64,000 nucleotides of DNA from Emmonsiellopsis sp. PD_33 (Eukaryota; Ascomycota; Eurotiomycetes; Onygenales; Ajellomycetaceae). Below, one piece after another: positions 1 through 11,700 of the stretch. The notes under the pieces were generated by a model. That model had not been told where the DNA came from. It made no database searches and was given only the letters and a program-made list of their open reading frames with translations. Each line of letters begins with the position of its first letter. Position 1 is the first letter of the stretch. Position numbers and translations under genes: made by a program. Location: the NCBI GenBank assembly GCA_032988165.1, contig JANTQF010000162.1, positions 1 through 64,000 on the forward strand, given 5' to 3'.

Positions 1-121
1 CACTAAGGGTCTTGGTCGTGTGAGATGGAGTGGGACAGTGTGGCCTGTCTTGACTGTGCCAGTGTGTTTGGGTGTGTTATTTTTGTTAATGCGAACCTCT
101 CGCAGTGGCCCAGTTTTCGAG

Positions 122-180
122 TGGGGGGGGGGGGGGGGGGGGGGGGGGGGGTGGGGGGGGGTGGGGGGGGGGGGGGGGGT
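122..180 (+). repeat. Interrupted poly-G homopolymer tract
   Basis: Nearly pure G with isolated T residues. Such a tract can form G-quadruplexes and is also a typical place for sequencing and assembly error, so its exact length should not be trusted. Confidence 0.85.
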
Positions 181-400
181 GGGGGCCGAAGGCCAGGCTT
201 CCTTCTGGTAATAAGTGGCTGTGATGGTTTTAAGGTAAGTGTTTGGAAATGATGCCGTGGAGATGACTGTGACTGATAACTGTGACTGATATTTTGATCA
301 GGGTAAATGCGACGTTGCCTAGTTTTTATGCTCCTAGGGTATGAAGATTGTTCTCCTTGGTTTCGGCTTTGGATTCGGGTTGTCATCCATCGTTGCGCGG

Positions 401-409
401 ATATATAAA
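401..409 (+). promoter_or_regulatory. TATA-like element upstream of the F-box gene
   Basis: The block ATATATAAA lies about 145 bases upstream of the start codon at 554 in an otherwise GC-rich leader, a sensible place for a fungal core promoter. Only position and base content support it. Confidence 0.3.
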
Positions 410-553
410 GCATCTATGACCTCCATAGCTACCATCTAGCAATCACGCATACCCAAATGGCCAAAGACCACACGCCTCAGCCCTCCATCCTCAAAAAGCA
501 ATCATAACCCCATATCTGCCCTCTGGGGGATCACATCCCACACCGCACAACCC

Positions 554-1686
554 ATGGACCCAAGCATGCCCCCATCCCCATCCCCATCCTCCCTTCCCCT
601 CCCTCCCGAACTCCTCACCTCAATCCTCACCCACCTCGACCCCCTCACCCTCCTCCACGCCCAACGCGTCTCCCACCACTGGCACCAAACAATCACCACC
701 TCCCCCACCCTCCAACAAACCCTCTACCTCCACCCCCTCCCCAACCCCACCAACGCCGTCCTCAACCCAACCCTAAACCCGCTCCTCCTCCCCCTCTTCC
801 CAACCCTCTTCACCCTCACCAACCGCCCACCCTACGCCCACTTCCTCAACCCGCACGGCATCGCCTCGATGGCCTGGGCGCAAGACGCGGGCAAAAGGCG
901 CGCCGTCCTCCGCCCCACCGCCTCCTGGCGGCGCATGTTCCCCGTCCAGCCGCCGGCGCGCGTCGATGTGATCAAGCGGCGCGGGTACTGTTGTCTGTAC
1001 CGGATGGTGAGGCGGGATGCGAAGGTTCGGGATGAGTTTGAGGATTTGCAGGGGGGTGGGGCGAGGATGGGGCTTGTTTATGATTTGTTGATGTATGGGT
1101 TGGAGAAGTGGGCGGATGGGAGGTTTTTTGTGAGGTGGCATATGTTTCCGGCGAGGGATGGGGAGGGGTGGGAGGAGGAGAGGAGGAGGTTGTTGAGGGA
1201 TAAGGGGTATGATGAGGTGGAGGGGAAGGGAGGAGGAGGAGGGGGGGGGAAGGTGTTGGAGAATAGGATTACGCTTTATTGTCGGTTTTCGGAGAAGTGT
1301 TGGAATCGGGAGGTTAAGGAGTATGGGTTGTGGGTTGGGGAGAGGTTTGGGAGGGGGAAGTTGAGGAGGTTGAGGGAGGAGGAGAGGGAGGATGGTAATC
1401 ACCCCCCCCCCCTTTTTTTTTTTCTTCTTCTTTTAATGTGGAGGCTAATGAGGAGCTGGGTTTGGGGTTATTGGGGTTATGCTGACTGGTGAAAATAGGT
1501 TATCATTATGCGGAAACTTCGGATAGTGAAGATGAACCTGATGATGATGAGGGGTGGGAAGAGGAAGAAGAAGAGGAAGAAGAAGAGGGGGGGGAGGGAG
1601 AGCAGGGAGATGATGGGGAAGAAGATGACAGCGACGATTCTGATCTTGATTTTGAGGATTCTGATGATAGCGCGGTTTCCGAGTAG
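554..1686 (+). CDS. F-box protein with acidic C-terminal tail
   Basis: Two exons, 554-1394 and 1499-1686, give 342 residues. Residues 14-50 form an F-box (LPLPPELLTSILTHL, then a VSHHWHQ stretch), the Skp1-binding module of SCF ubiquitin ligases, so a substrate-adaptor role is likely; no substrate-binding repeat is visible. The middle is basic and aromatic, and the last 55 residues are almost entirely Asp, Glu, Ser and Gly. The 104-base intron has a GTAATC donor, a C9T10-type pyrimidine run, a GCTGAC branch point and a TAG acceptor; splicing joins G|GT in frame. Without splicing the frame ends at about 1492 with a nonsense hydrophobic tail. The coding strand changes from C-rich to G-rich near 960. 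It converges on the Rvs161 gene. Family is confident; exact function unknown. Confidence 0.8.
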
Positions 1687-2626
1687 AGCTCTTGGATAAT
1701 CAATAAACTGTCTTCCGGCTCACAGAGGCACTTTTGAGCAACTAAAGCTCAAGAACCGACATGGATGAGGGAATAGTGACTATTAAGGTAGAAGGTAGGG
1801 CTGAGAAGAAGATTACGGCGACAACAAATACAAAGTATATAACAGAAAGAAAGAAAAAAGACAGAAAAAAGGGCAGAGAGAAGGCAATATCTTAAATTAA
1901 TATCTAGATAGATATAAATCTCCAAGGCGTAAAGTTAGGGGTTCCAACCTTCCTATTATTTATTAATTACAAAAAAAAAAGGGGGGGGGACGCCTTTCAT
2001 CCTTCATTAACACCACAGCAGAAGAGACGTTTAGCAGTGGAATAAAAAATTTTAAGAAAATTTTAGTTTAAGAGGAAGGTAGAGAGATGTCATCTAATAA
2101 AAAAACCCAGAAGGAAAATCCCTTCGTTCGTATATTGATATCCATATCCGTATTAATAACAAGACCTCCATTCATAATGGGCGTTAATCATTAGGAGGGG
2201 AAAAGGTCCCATAAACCGAAGTAAAGAAGAAAAAGGTAGCAGAGAGGTTAGTAATAAAAAGAAAAAGAAATAAAGAAAAGAGAAATAATTAAGAAATAAA
2301 AAGAAATATATATGCAAAACCTAACACATCGAACAGGCTGATTTTGATAGGGATGGAGGATATAATTAGTAAAGCACATACACGCAAAGAAGCAATGGGA
2401 CTGACTGACTGACTGGTCATCCATAGGGAAAAAGCCAGTCATACATATATCAAACAACATACTCAAGGACGCGGAGACGGGGCGTGAAGCCATTTCCCCA
2501 AATTCAAACAGGCAAACCTCAACATGCCAATGACCATTTTCCTTTTTCTAATCCTCCCAATCAAAAAGAACACAGCAATATCAATAACCCCCCAAAAAAA
2601 CCAAAGTACAACCAACCAAGCCCACT
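1687..2626. other. Convergent intergenic region
   Basis: This lies between the 3' ends of the F-box gene and the Rvs161 gene. It is A-rich with many short purine runs and an A10-G9 homopolymer junction at 1971-1989. No gene or RNA is recognised; it most likely holds both 3' untranslated regions. Confidence 0.5.
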
Positions 2627-4035
2627 TTAAACAGTCCCCGCAATACTCAGATCTCTAATTTCCTGCAACACCTGCTCAACCCGATTATCCAACTGGCCCT
2701 GAGCATACTGCTCTCTCGTATCGGAATCCAAATATTGCTGCACCTGTGCCATTCTTGAATAGGCCTCGGCACAAAATCGCAACTGAATCTTCACCAGCGC
2801 CTCGAACGAGGGGTCCAAGTAAGGAACCCGCAAATCAATTAGTTGCGGTAGCTCATTGAACAGCTGCTCGTTGAGCTGCTCGTAGGCCTGCTTGGCCATC
2901 TCGGTCTCCTTTTCTGCACGGGGAAGTTTGGTGACGTCCTTGTCGGGCTTTTCGACGAGCTTTTTCACTTTGGCGCGCATGGCGTCGTAGTCGAGGAGTT
3001 TGTGGTTGCGCTTCTTGATGCATTCGTTTATGTCGGGGAAGTAGGCGCAGAAGCGGGAGATGGGTTCCAGGACGGTGGTTCTGGATTGCGGGTTTGTTGG
3101 TTAGGGTTCAATCCTCTCGATGGGATGAATTTGGGAAGGAAAAGAACCAGGCCATACCTATAAGGTCCATCCAGGGCCTTGATAGTTTCAGCATCGAGGT
3201 CCTCCACGGCTTGTTTGTAACTCCTGCTCACGCCGTCTTTTGTTCCCGCATCTCCGTAGAACGCATCTATCGTTTCCGCAATGCGCATTTGTGACGCCGT
3301 CATAGCTGCTCCCCAACGGTCATGTCAGCATACAGGCCGTCCATCCTATAGAACAGCAGAAAATGAAGGGAAGCACCCACCGCGCAACGAATCTAAATAC
3401 CCCTTCGCTTCCTTCTGTAGCCGATTCGCCGCAGACTCCATAGTCCGATAGCGTCTAAGTCCTCATGTCAGCAATGCTGCCTTTCCAAACCCGTCGTCTT
3501 CCAATGCATCGCCCCCCCTCTTTAACCCGTATAAACAACGACACCAATCCAATAAAAAAGATCATCCATACCTCTCTTCAATCTCATAATCCCGATCATT
3601 CGTCTTCTCAACATGCCCTACGTCGCAGCCGCCAGGTCAGCACAGCACAGCATACATAAACTCCAACACCCCCACAAACCAAAGGGAATAAATAACAACA
3701 TACCCGTCTTCATCATAACCTGGGTCGTCGCCCGGTTGACATTTTTCTTAAAGCCTAATCCACCCAACCGCAGAGAAAACTCATTAGCAAAATCTATCAT
3801 CCATCAAGGGAAAAAAAATGTTCAAAGAATGCATATCATCTCAACGCAAAACCTCGCCCCCCGCAGATCTCCCGAATCGATCCCCATCATCCACATCCGT
3901 TATCCCGATTCTGGCATCCCACAGACACAAACACAGACACACCATATCTCCCCGTTCTCTTATTATCCCCCAACCCAACTAGGCGAACCACAAGAGAGAA
4001 GAAAAAAGAGAATCTCACATACCAGCCCAAGACAT
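2627..4035 (-). CDS. rvs161: Rvs161/Hob3 BAR-domain protein
   Basis: Six exons (4023-4035, 3704-3754, 3572-3617, 3381-3454, 3158-3305, 2627-3080) give 261 residues, the usual length for this family. The protein is one N-BAR domain, starting MSWAGFKKNVNRATTQ (amphipathic helix 0) and ending RDLSIAGTV. Diagnostic blocks include GDAGTKDGVSRSYKQAVEDL and VPYLDPSFEALVKIQLRFCAEAYSRMAQVQQYLD. In yeasts Rvs161/Hob3 heterodimerises with Rvs167 (also in this window, at 38 kb) to bend and sever endocytic necks; Hob3 also activates Cdc42. The introns are 268, 86, 117, 75 and 77 bases, with GTATG donors for most and CAG or TAG acceptors. Exon 1 is only 13 bases, so automated gene callers may miss the true N terminus. 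Confidence 0.95.
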
Positions 4036-6624
4036 GATCAACAGGCGACCTCTCTTCTACCACGAAGAAAAATAACCCCTCCAAAAAAAAAAAAAAGGGC
4101 GAGAAAGAAAGAAAGAACCACACGAGGTGAAAAGCGCAGAGGTTATTCGCGGGATTTAAGGGAGGAAGCGAAAAACCGGTGTTTCCGTCCGTAGGCTGCG
4201 TAAAATCGTAGAATCGGAAAAGAAATCAACGGTTGGGAGGAGAGGCGCGGAGATGGACGGATAGCGGTGCAGGTAGGTAATCAATCAACCTAGAATCTGA
4301 ACAGAGGAAGCTGGCGTGCAGAGTCCGTTATAGCAATTGTCGGGTGTTGATATATCCAACTTCTTGAACCGCCGGGGGGTTCGGGTTTCTCGGTGTTGGT
4401 GTTGGTGTTGGTGTTGGGTGTGTTGGGAGCCCTTTTCGCGCCCCAGTTGCCGTTTTAACAAGACTCGTTCAAAAGAAGCCGTGAGGTATCTGCCGGGCTG
4501 ACTGCGAAGAATGGGGGATTGCTGGTGGATGTTGCGGTGGATGGAAATGGATGATGATGATGATGGTTGCTGCCCATTGGGTTTAGGTCAAGGCGGGCGC
4601 TGGTCTTGGCGTTTGGGCTGAGGGAGGCGCCGCTTAGTCAGCGGGTGTGGCTGTGGTGGGATACGTCATCTGGGAATAGCGGGATGATATGTTGTATTTT
4701 ACCCATTCTGCCTTTGAGACTGAGAAACAAGATCTCTTGATCTAACGGGCCAGGTTGTGTCACTATTCTCTCCCGTCTAGAAGGAATCAAAGCCGGGATG
4801 GCGTAGGAAAAAAGAACCCATGTCATCTAATTCCGTCATAAATCCTAGTAACTCCTGTAGTAATATCGAAACAATCATTCCACGCTGCAAATGGGAGAAG
4901 AGGAGATCGGAAAGTAAGAGATATTAGGAAACAGAAAATCTAATCATTCAAAAAGCCAGCAAAACATCCCATTCATACTCCATTCACACTCCCTATCTCC
5001 TTCAGTTTATGCCACCTGAATGCAACCCTCCTTGAAACTCCTTGAGAAATACAAAATGCCACGAGTATCGAAACCAGAATTTAAAAAAAGTGCACTTTAA
5101 ACAGAAAAGTTATAAACCATAAAAAACAGGGAACACCAGCTAAAGCCAATGCCAACAACCAAAACCAAAACATATAGATGAGTTGAATCTCTTGAATAAG
5201 GAAATAAAGGAAGTCGTAGCTATAGCTTGGGCGGCTCGTGGGAAAATCCAACAATGGAAAGACCGGCGCTTGGGGAAGGATAAGCGAATGACGGACGATA
5301 GAGAGAGGGAGAAAGGGGCGGGGGGTGCAGCAAAGGCGTTATGGATGGATCTCTTCATAACATCCAGCGAGGTATGAAGTAAAAGAAAGCACAGAACCGC
5401 TCTATCAAGAGATGGAGAAAGAATTTTCCTTTGTAGGAACAGGAGCGAGGATTTTGGTGATTTCTCCGGGGCTTGGTGGCGCTAGAACCCGTTTTTGTGT
5501 CGACGAAGCGGATGAAAAGAAGCAAGAAAGGGTGATTTAAAAAAAAATAAGAAAATTATTTTCGCTGTATGTTATCCAGACGAAAAGAAAAGAAGAAAAC
5601 GGGGGGGAGGAGGGTAATGTAAACAATTAATACATAATGGCAGAAAAACTTTGCGAGACAGCGATGGTTTGTCAAGCCAGCTTGACGAGGTGTAAACAAG
5701 TGCCGGGTGTTCTCGCTGCGGGGATTGGCCGGGTCCAGCACCAGGGGCATTAGTATGAACGGCATCCAGGCGATAATGGAGGAAGGAGATAGAAGAGGGT
5801 TGCAAGATTTTTTACAGGCATGAAGAGAAGCGACCAAAGGGAAAAAAAAGGGGTATATAAAACAAAAAAGCATTCTCATGACAACGTAAAGGGGATAGAA
5901 AGGAAACATGTATGTACAACAGAAAACGACCCCTCGTGAAAACCAAAAAATGGACATCATTACCACACATTTGCAACATGTTCACACTGCTCTATGGATG
6001 CCAAACTTTCTAAAGCCAATAATTCAGTCCGACAGCCCCGAAAGCCAAACCCCGGACACTGGCAACAGGCTTTTGCGGAGTGGGACTCGATGTCTCGTCC
6101 CATGCCTACACATCTGACAACCAGGTTGAACTGGAGCCTAAAGACGGAACTATAGCTTTCTTTCGAAGTAATACCCTAAGGTCAGCCAACGTAGCCCAGG
6201 TGATGAACCATGAAGCAAAGATTCGGCGTCGTTACAAGGAAATAAGCCACCTCATTCCAGGGATTTGGAGACATGGCTAGAAGTGTGAAGATGGAAGAGA
6301 GACGGGTAAAAATAGGAAATGGTCATAAATATTCATTGCGGAAGAAAAGCTGGCATAACAAGCGAAAAACAAATATGGTGCACGCATGACGGTGTATAGT
6401 GCAGTTAAAAATGACGGATCTCCCCCACTCTATGAATGCCAACGCGATAGCATAAGCAGGGACATCGCATATATTTTCCGGGACATTGTAGTCCCGGTCG
6501 AAAAGTTATAGGTTTTTGCGGGACTGGAGGCCCAGAGGGGATGACCAAAAAAAGACCAAAGGCTGTTCATCGGGGTCGCAGCCATTCTGAGTTTGATGTG
6601 GATAATGGAACGATCGTGGAGAGA
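4036..6624. other. Intergenic region between Rvs161 and the kinase
   Basis: This 2.6 kb holds the Rvs161 promoter and the 3' flank of the kinase gene. A (GGTGTT)4 repeat sits at 4392-4415. Several purine-rich blocks give chance frames on the opposite strand. I see no gene and no structured RNA. Confidence 0.5.
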
Positions 6625-8207
6625 TTAGAACCCCTCCTCGCCAGCCTTACAGATCTTAATCTCTCGGACCCATTCGGACTTGAGAACTTGAGAGGCTGTG
6701 ATGCGGCGAGTTGGGTTGGGATCGAGGATAGAGTAGATGACGTTTCGACATCGTGCCTAGAAAAATTAGTATTGGAAGAGACGAAGACGGAAAAGGGTGT
6801 ACATACTCGATGCAGCGTCTCAATAGGGGCATAGCCATCTTCGTCCCTCCTTCCCTCGAGATAACGCTCATAGAATTCATCCTCATCCCGCTGAGCAACT
6901 CTCCAAAGGTGTCTTCCGGTTCGCATTGCCATATATATAACGCCGGTGGCCCAGACGTCGACGGCTCGGGGATCGAATTCTTTGTCCACGTATTCTTCTG
7001 GGGCGATATATGGAGCAGAACCGCAAAGACCAGCCGTCATATGTGCCTCTTTCTCCCACGCCATACGGAAACATTCTCCGTTACCGAAGTCAGTAATTTT
7101 GAGAGCACCATGGGTAGTCAATAGGAGGTTCTCGGGTTTAAGATCACGGTGAGCGACGCCCATCTCGTGCATGTACTCAACACCACGCATGAGCTGTTTG
7201 AAGTAGCAATCCGCCTCTCCAACCTCGAGTTTGCCGGCTGCAAGGACCAGAGTGTAGAGATCACCGCCTGCACAGTATTCCATTACCTCGCAGTAATCCC
7301 CCTTGGCATCTTGCATGAGATCTAGTGTATGGATAATATTTGGGTGTCGTAGGGATGAGGATATGCAAAATTCGGAGGTAAGACGCTTCTGGTATCGTTT
7401 CGACGTTTCTTGCGGTCGCCTTCGGAATTCTTTGACGGCATAAAGCTGCTCCGCTTTAGAGTCCTTGGGGTCGACCTTGTGTGAGATTCGGACAATCCCA
7501 AAGGCACCGCGACCGACGATTTCTTGACATTTGCCATACTTGTCGACCAAGGAGGCGGTGGAGTTGGGCCCGCCCTTCTTATCCGTTGCCAACTTTTCTC
7601 TTTCGGTTTTGAGCTGGTCAACCCAGGTAGACATCAACGACAGTTGCTGGTCATCAACAGGCTCTTCCTTCTTTTTTCCACCACCGAGCATGTCCCGCAG
7701 CATATCGGTCAGTTTTTCTTGCCGCTTGGCACTCTTCAGGTAATGTACATGCTGCCCGCCCTCCTGCACCTCGAATCGTTTGTGCGCAACGGCTTCTTTG
7801 GCCTGTTTTTTGTCCATCTCGGCCTGCTTCTTATCTGTGGAGGGCTGTTTCAAGGAGGATTTCGCGGACGAGGTGGAGACATAATCGCTGGGCGGAGTAG
7901 TGACGGCAGGCGGGGTTGGGGTGTTGTGCCTGCTTTCTGCGCGGCTGTCGGCACCGGCATCCTTCACAGCCTCGACTTCTTTGTTCAAAGACTTGCCAGT
8001 CTGGGAGAACATGCGGGTGAAGCGGCCGGCCATTTTCGGTTTTGCTTGTTTCGGAGGGACTGGGCCACCGTGAGACTTGGGGGGTGGGGAGAGGTGGGTG
8101 CCCTCAAGGACCTGTGTTATCTGGCTGCCATCGCGGTCCTGTGTGTGTGAATTCTGCGAAGCGGACGAGACTGATGAGGGAGTAGAAAGAGGAACGGATG
8201 GATTCAT
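6625..8207 (-). CDS. HAL4/SAT4-family Ser/Thr protein kinase
   Basis: Two exons, 6807-8207 and 6625-6756, give 510 residues. The first 220 are low-complexity and charged. The kinase domain follows: glycine loop GRGAFG at 232-237, catalytic Lys in YAVKEF at 259, HRDLKPEN at 353-360, DFG at 373-375, and APE at 402-404. The 50-base intron has a GTATGT donor, a TACTAAT branch point and a TAG acceptor; the last exon supplies subdomain XI (DPNPTRRIT...LKSEWV). The layout and DFGNGECFR stretch resemble fungal HAL4/SAT4/Oca2 kinases, which act in cation and nutrient-transporter regulation. I place the start at the ATG at 8207; the frame extends upstream only through non-ATG codons. Kinase activity is very likely; subfamily assignment is from memory of the family. 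Confidence 0.9.
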
Positions 8208-8744
8208 GTGCGTAGATATAACCGGGAAGCCGCTGAAGGGAGCCAAACGTGACCCCAGGTAGCCGTGTGGTGGTGATACTAGCGGGGAGAATGACCGCGG
8301 TGGGTGAGCGCAGAAATAGGTGGCAAGTGGTCAGATGGGATAGGCAAAAGCGCCGTGTCTGCGGTAGATATAGGCGGCGCCAGCAAGGCAATTCCCGCGC
8401 CAAGATGACAACGAGGAGAAAGAGGATATGTACAGGCTCTCAATCACACAGCAGCAGCAGGGAAAAGGAGACGACCGCCAGGAGAGGAGCAGAGGCACAG
8501 AGGTGAGGTGAGGTGGGATGGGATGCCCGGATGGGACGAAGCCCAGCGAAGGGTGAACGGGCTGGCGACCACAAAACAGAGGCTGGAGACTGGCGAGAAG
8601 ACAGCACGTCTCTTCAGCAAGCTCCAGGGGATGGGAGAAGAGGAGGAGAGGGAGAAAAAGTCGGGGAGGCGAGGGGAGAAATATCAGTTGCGGCGGTGGA
8701 GGCCAGCGCCCGCCGAAGCTTTTTTGGCGGCGTTGGTGGAGCGG

Positions 8745-8764
8745 CGTACCGTACGTACGGTACG
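8745..8764. promoter_or_regulatory. 20-bp perfect palindrome upstream of the kinase gene
   Basis: The segment reads the same on both strands around GTACGTAC. It lies about 540 bases upstream of the kinase start. Sixteen of its bases plus flank (8751-8766, GTACGTACGGTACGGT) recur exactly at 19597-19612, upstream of the RGG-protein gene. A binding site is an inference. Confidence 0.4.
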
Positions 8765-11700
8765 GTGCGAGGTGCAGGCGCCAGTGGCTGAGGGCCGCCC
8801 GTATTGTCCTGTCCCGTACCCGTCTTTTACGCCGTGCCGTACGGTCACCCCCATACACGCATACATACAGAAATACATACAGAAATACATACAGGACATA
8901 TCAGACCTCACCTCCTCGCCCTGTCGGGTTCATGCTGGCAGACACAAGCAACCATCCATCCTGCCGCTAATCCTGCTCGTCCACAGCGCTCAGTACTAAC
9001 CTGGGGCCGGCATCCAGCGCTCGTCGTGCAGCAGCTTGGCCCGCATGCTGTCATTAATTACACCGGCCACAGGCTCGGCAATCGCACTAGCCACGACGCC
9101 ATGTCTAGCTGCGACGAGGGGAGAATCCATTCAACCACCCGCCATACGCTGCGATTGGGGCTCGAGGATCCGAGTGAGGGGTCAATACCCTCGGATACAC
9201 TGCGCTGAACACAGGTCACAGGCTGGAGAGGGGGCCTCGCATTCCTGGATATTTTCGTTACTCAATTCGATGCGTTGTGCGTTGCTTTGTCTTGCTCCCA
9301 CTCCCACTCCGGCTCTGCTGCTTGCATCTTGAATTACCTAGCTCGGTGCCTTTGGACTGTGGCTGATCGATGATCGTATCATTATTAGCCGCTGTCTCCT
9401 CCCGCTTGGCACTATGTTTGATTTCCAACCAGCCCACAAGCTTTGCTCTCGTATCCATCTCCCAGGACCTTCACTGCAGCTTTGGCCACCAGGCAGTCCG
9501 CGCGCACCTCCCCCGGCTCCGTCCCATCTGCAGTGGATTATTAATTCATGCTGTCGTCTTGCTCTCACCCCTCACCGCCGTTCCCGCCGTCAACTGTGAG
9601 CATGTCCCGCTTCTTGCTCTCAATATGATTCCAGTACAGTCTCAATCCTCTTTCAGCCCCCCGCCAACCGAAGGGCCACGGTACAGTAATACAATTACTC
9701 ACTCAGAGTCATCCTCGCATAAACAAAGCTGCAGGATTTGAAATTTCTCATGTGGTATTGGCGTCGAAATGGTCTTGGCTCGCCTCTAGCTATGACGTCA
9801 TCCCTGGCCAAAAAGGATGGATGGGATGCCGACGAAATAGTCGCAACACAGGATACGCACGATAATAATAATCAGCCCGTTATTATGCAAACCGTCATGG
9901 ATTGTATTAATAGCAACGAGGTTGATGGAACTTTATGGGGTGTTGGAACGGCCAAGTTCCTCCTTTTCTGGGTATTTTCTTGATTTTTTTTATGTAGTTT
10001 GATCGTCGCATTTTAATGCTGCAAGCTTTGCATGGCATGGATGGAAAGAACCTGTAACCAGCCACAGTTTTGGAACAATTGGGAAAATCTATTCACAGCA
10101 GGTTTCCAACGAACAAGGTTTGTTTTGATTAATTCGGGCCCCATTTCTCTCTTGCTCAAACTTGTTCTAGATGTGCTTTTTTCAGCCTTATGTAGACTTG
10201 ATAAAAAATCATAATAATTTGCCATCAATCTCCAGCCACACTCTTCCCCTGAACCGAAATTCAAATCAATCTCTGTCCCCTACCCATGAAGAATTTTACT
10301 GGGAACCAACTAAGCCCTAAAAGATACCTTAAAACTCAGTCTGTACATTACTATATCAGCGAACTATCATTAATAAAGAAGCAACCAACTACTATTAAGC
10401 TCCAACCATCATATCTTTAACTAATAAAGGAAAAAGAAAAGAAGAAGAAAAGCAAGAAAACGCCCACTTCTACGGTTCCGCGGTTCCAAGCTCTTAACAA
10501 ACGCCCCTTGTTGTCCGTCGCAGCCTCACTCCTAAGCTCCAACCAATTCACTCCCGGCAAACGTCCCACATTGCGTCGTGCGATGACTTCAGTGGCTAAT
10601 GGATGGCTGGACGCCCCGTGTCCATTGTATCCATGGATGGGGAGATGTATTTCTTAAACTCATGCAAGTGATATTTACCTGTGTAACCAGTTTTAACCAA
10701 ATATGTCTCCGTACGGAGTAGTTAACGACATACATTGCTAGCGACGCCAGTCATTGGTAAGATTGAAAATTGGATATCCTGACCGCTTTTCATACATGAT
10801 CTATATAATGTGTCTGTGCTTCGTATGGATGTAATAGGTGTTCGCGATATCTCTGTTTTCTTTCTTTTTTCTTTCATGTCTGGGTACTAGGATTTCAAGG
10901 TCAGACAGAGATTTGAGATTTGCCAGCGATCGCGCCATATCTCCGACGCTGTGTCGTATAAAAACAAATATAAAAACAGGATAAAGAGTAACTATGTAGT
11001 TTAACATATTTCATAACTTAATATTATATCTTGATTAATGATACCTGTTCTGTGCAAGACTATATAAAAAGTCCTCCCAGTCGTACATAACTAGCTAAGT
11101 GCCATATACCAATAAGTCATTTCTCCTCGATAATCAACCAGACGGGATAAAAAAATAACAACCCCAATGCCCATGCTACCATGCCATGTCATGCCATGTA
11201 ACCAGGAGCCTTCCGAAATTCCGAGCCTCAAATCAAAACCCCGGCTTGTTGCATGACTAACTGCCCTTTTTCTTCGAAGAAGGGGGAAAAAAGGGATGTT
11301 GCATCCATCCCCGGCAAAGGAGGAAAAAAACACCATAAAGGGGGTGGGGTTCACATTGATATTGATATTGAAACCGCCCCTAGCCTTGCATGGCCAAGAA
11401 GTGCTAGCTATATAACTAGCCACGCAGAGATGCAGTTTTGGTTTCCTTCCGGATGATTTTTACTCAATCGATTGATCTTTTTTCCTCCTCTCAGAGTTTC
11501 AGGTCTGTATTAGCCGCAGAGTGGCTGATTCAGGTGGAGTTTACAGATAGGTTGGCTTGATTGACAAGTTATTAGTTCATTACTCATGAGGTATTTCGTT
11601 AAAGTGATATTTACCCCTCCCCCTCATCTCACCTCATCCCCATCTCATACATCCCAGAGTAGATGAATCTATCTGCCAAACATCACCACCATCATTATTT

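Larger units (their letters stand above)
1..553. other. Left-edge intergenic region with poly-G tract
   Basis: This stretch has no convincing gene. It holds a run of about 58 G residues broken by a few T residues at 122-180, and a TATA-like block at 401-409 about 150 bases upstream of the F-box start codon. Open frames through the poly-G encode only glycine or proline runs and are composition artefacts. The leader at 430-553 is C-rich, as is usual upstream of genes in this window. Confidence 0.6.

Noticed and set aside
773..1402. 209-codon frame antisense to the F-box gene
   Set aside because: It is rich in Pro, Leu and Ile from the skewed coding strand, has no domain and lies wholly opposite a clear F-box gene.
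7524..8150. 208-codon frame antisense to the kinase gene
   Set aside because: It lies opposite the kinase exon, has no domain and no independent promoter or leader.
9370..9741. 123-codon ATG frame with a hydrophobic start
   Set aside because: The start resembles a signal peptide, but the remainder is low-complexity, overlapping frames exist on both strands, and no leader or conserved motif is seen.
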